Source of the DNA: Clostridiales bacterium | Lineage (GTDB): Bacteria > Bacillota > Clostridia > Oscillospirales > CAG-382 | Reading direction: 5' to 3' | DNA length: 22,425 nucleotides | NCBI GenBank assembly: GCA_003452915.1 | Contig: DMMZ01000026.1 | Span: 55,610 to 78,034 of the forward strand | In this document: positions 21,812 to 22,425 of the stretch, in pieces | How positions within the stretch are numbered: the first letter of the stretch is position 1 | How the letters are laid out: each line of letters begins with the position of its first letter | Program-made: the position numbers and the translations under genes | The notes under the pieces: generated by a model | The model's database searches: none | Told to the model about the DNA's origin: nothing | What the model saw: only the letters and a program-made list of their open reading frames with translations

Positions 21812-21902
21812 TTCGACATTATTCGACATTTTAAACTATATTGCGTTTAAATTCCACAAAAATATATTACTTTAAATCGATATTTTTTTTAATTTTGTCG
21901 AT
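21812..21902. promoter_or_regulatory. Cluster of Spo0A-type boxes
   Basis: TTCGACA occurs at 21812-21818 and again at 21822-21828, exactly ten bases apart, the reverse form of the 0A box TGTCGAA. A third near-match, TGTCGAT, lies at 21896-21902, 20 bp upstream of the -35 box of the DUF6514-like gene. Two boxes on one face of the helix are the usual layout of Spo0A sites. Confidence 0.6.
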
Positions 21903-21921
21903 TTATAAGATACAATTTTTG

Positions 21922-21950
21922 TTTACATTGCTATTACATTCTGTTATTCT
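21922..21950 (+). promoter_or_regulatory. Promoter of the DUF6514-like gene
   Basis: TTTACA (21922-21927), 17-bp spacer, TATTCT (21945-21950). Transcription would begin near 21957, just before the AAAGGAGG ribosome binding site. Confidence 0.55.
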
Positions 21951-21972
21951 TTTATCAAAAGGAGGATGAAAT

Positions 21973-22245
21973 TTGAAAACGCTTATAGGTGAGCAAATTA
22001 AGGAATGCGAAAATTTTTCACTCAGATACCTTTTGTATGAAGAAAATGACTGCGAGCAATTTGAAAGAAATTTTTTCAGTTTATTGGTCGAATTAAATGG
22101 TAACGAACAAAACGATTTTGCTACAGCACGCGATTTTACAGCTGACCGAACGATTGCTGAGAATATGCTTGACAGTCTTTGTTCGGGTACTGTTACCCCA
22201 GTTGGTCTTCCCTATATCATTGAGGATTACTTAGCAGAGATTTAA
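21973..22245 (+). CDS. DUF6514-like small protein
   Basis: This 90-residue cytoplasmic protein resembles the DUF6514 family of Clostridia, of unknown function. The C-terminal part DRTIAENMLDSLCSGTVTPVGLPYIIEDYLAEI carries the family-like VTP..L..(I/V)(I/V)EDYL ending, after an N-terminal segment SLRYLLYEE. It starts at TTG (21973), with AAAGGAGG 7 nt upstream; an out-of-frame ATG inside the Shine-Dalgarno region cannot be the start. It stands alone, with a strong terminator at 22262-22307. The Spo0A-type boxes upstream suggest control at the onset of sporulation or stationary phase. Confidence 0.65.
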   Translation: MKTLIGEQIKECENFSLRYLLYEENDCEQFERNFFSLLVELNGNEQNDFATARDFTADRTIAENMLDSLCSGTVTPVGLPYIIEDYLAEI

Positions 22246-22261
22246 TTATAAAATTTAATTT

Positions 22262-22307
22262 AAAAACTACTTGTGTTACAGTATATACTGTCGTGCAAGT
22301 AGTTTTT
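22262..22307 (+). terminator. Terminator of the DUF6514-like gene
   Basis: AAAAACTACTTG (22262-22273) pairs perfectly with CAAGTAGTTTTT (22296-22307), and the loop contains a second palindrome ACAGTATATACTGT (22278-22291). A T-rich tract follows. Confidence 0.9.
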
Positions 22308-22316
22308 ATATTTTTA

Positions 22317-22341
22317 TATACTAATTCGAATTAGAAACAGT
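22317..22341. repeat. Copy 2 of the palindrome-containing direct repeat
   Basis: TATACTAATTCGAATTA is identical to 21267-21283, followed by GAAACAGT. Here the palindrome extends to CTAATTCGAATTAG (14 bp). The copy lies downstream of the terminator of the DUF6514-like gene and may belong to a promoter outside the window. Confidence 0.6.
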
Positions 22342-22365
22342 GATAAAATTCGAGAAAAAGTCTCT

Positions 22366-22420
22366 ATTAATCTGGCAAATAGTATTATGAAAAATTTTAA
22401 CATTTAATTGCCAGATTAAT
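22366..22420. repeat. 13-bp inverted repeat with 29-nt loop at window end
   Basis: ATTAATCTGGCAA (22366-22378) and TTGCCAGATTAAT (22408-22420) are perfectly complementary. The long loop contains AAAAATTTT. No T-run is visible before the window ends, so it may be a 5' leader structure of the next gene or the end of a small repeat. Confidence 0.55.
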
Positions 22421-22425
22421 TATTT

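Overview
The window looks like a chromosomal segment of a low-GC, Gram-positive anaerobe of the Clostridia, most likely near the Oscillospiraceae/Ruminococcaceae. Pointers are the AT-rich DNA, strong AGGAG-type ribosome binding sites, near-consensus sigma-A promoters with 17-bp spacers, TTG starts, a type I dockerin, YmaF and DUF6514-like proteins, Spo0A-type boxes and group II ECF vitamin transporters. No phage, transposase, CRISPR array or complete mobile element is visible. The placement is inferred from gene content, not from a marker gene.

Layout. Positions 1-3553 (minus strand): the first ~277 codons of a citrate synthase, whose promoter carries two related palindromes; a DUF2974 (Mbeg1-like) alpha/beta hydrolase; and a membrane GGDEF diguanylate cyclase whose promoter sits so close to its ATG that the mRNA may be leaderless. 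Positions 3703-6378: an 812-codon DUF6067/GH123-like glycosidase (808 aa from the start chosen here) on the minus strand, facing away from queT on the plus strand, which is preceded by a preQ1-I riboswitch. Positions 6925-7339: decayed DNA with a probable TetR-family remnant and a 20-bp palindrome. Positions 7340-9928: a large membrane-anchored GHL10 glycosidase-like protein. Positions 10063-14106 (minus strand): a cupin, then a cluster reading 2-hydroxyacid dehydrogenase, PQ-loop-like membrane protein, GH2 glycosidase and a frameshifted, truncated aminoglycoside phosphotransferase-like pseudogene. Positions 14270-14850: tRNA-Val(GAC) and ymaF. Positions 15093-16730: a secreted CHAP-domain hydrolase with a dockerin, behind a long structured leader. 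Positions 16747-18356: birA-bioY with a BirA operator over its promoter. Positions 18394-22245: NUDIX hydrolase, MATE transporter, amidohydrolase, a small membrane protein and a DUF6514-like gene under Spo0A-type boxes.

How the genes fit together. Two S components of ECF transporters (QueT, BioY) are each under a dedicated metabolite sensor: a preQ1 riboswitch and the biotin protein ligase/repressor. Several genes act on glycans (DUF6067/GH123-like, GHL10, GH2, CHAP-dockerin), which suits a gut or rumen polysaccharide-using lifestyle. The dehydrogenase, PQ-loop protein and GH2 enzyme may form one catabolic operon.

The most unusual observation is a shared 5' leader on two unrelated secreted or glycan-related minus-strand genes (starts at 6129 and 16535). 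Both leaders begin just after a sigma-A promoter, fold an 11-bp hairpin with compensatory changes, continue into a conserved tract, and end in the same GGAATGG-containing segment just before the start codon. One copy carries an extra ~70-nt module that can fold into a three-way junction plus a hairpin. In both, a TTG-initiated short reading frame crosses the leader and stops within a few bases of the main ATG. I do not recognise this element as a named family.
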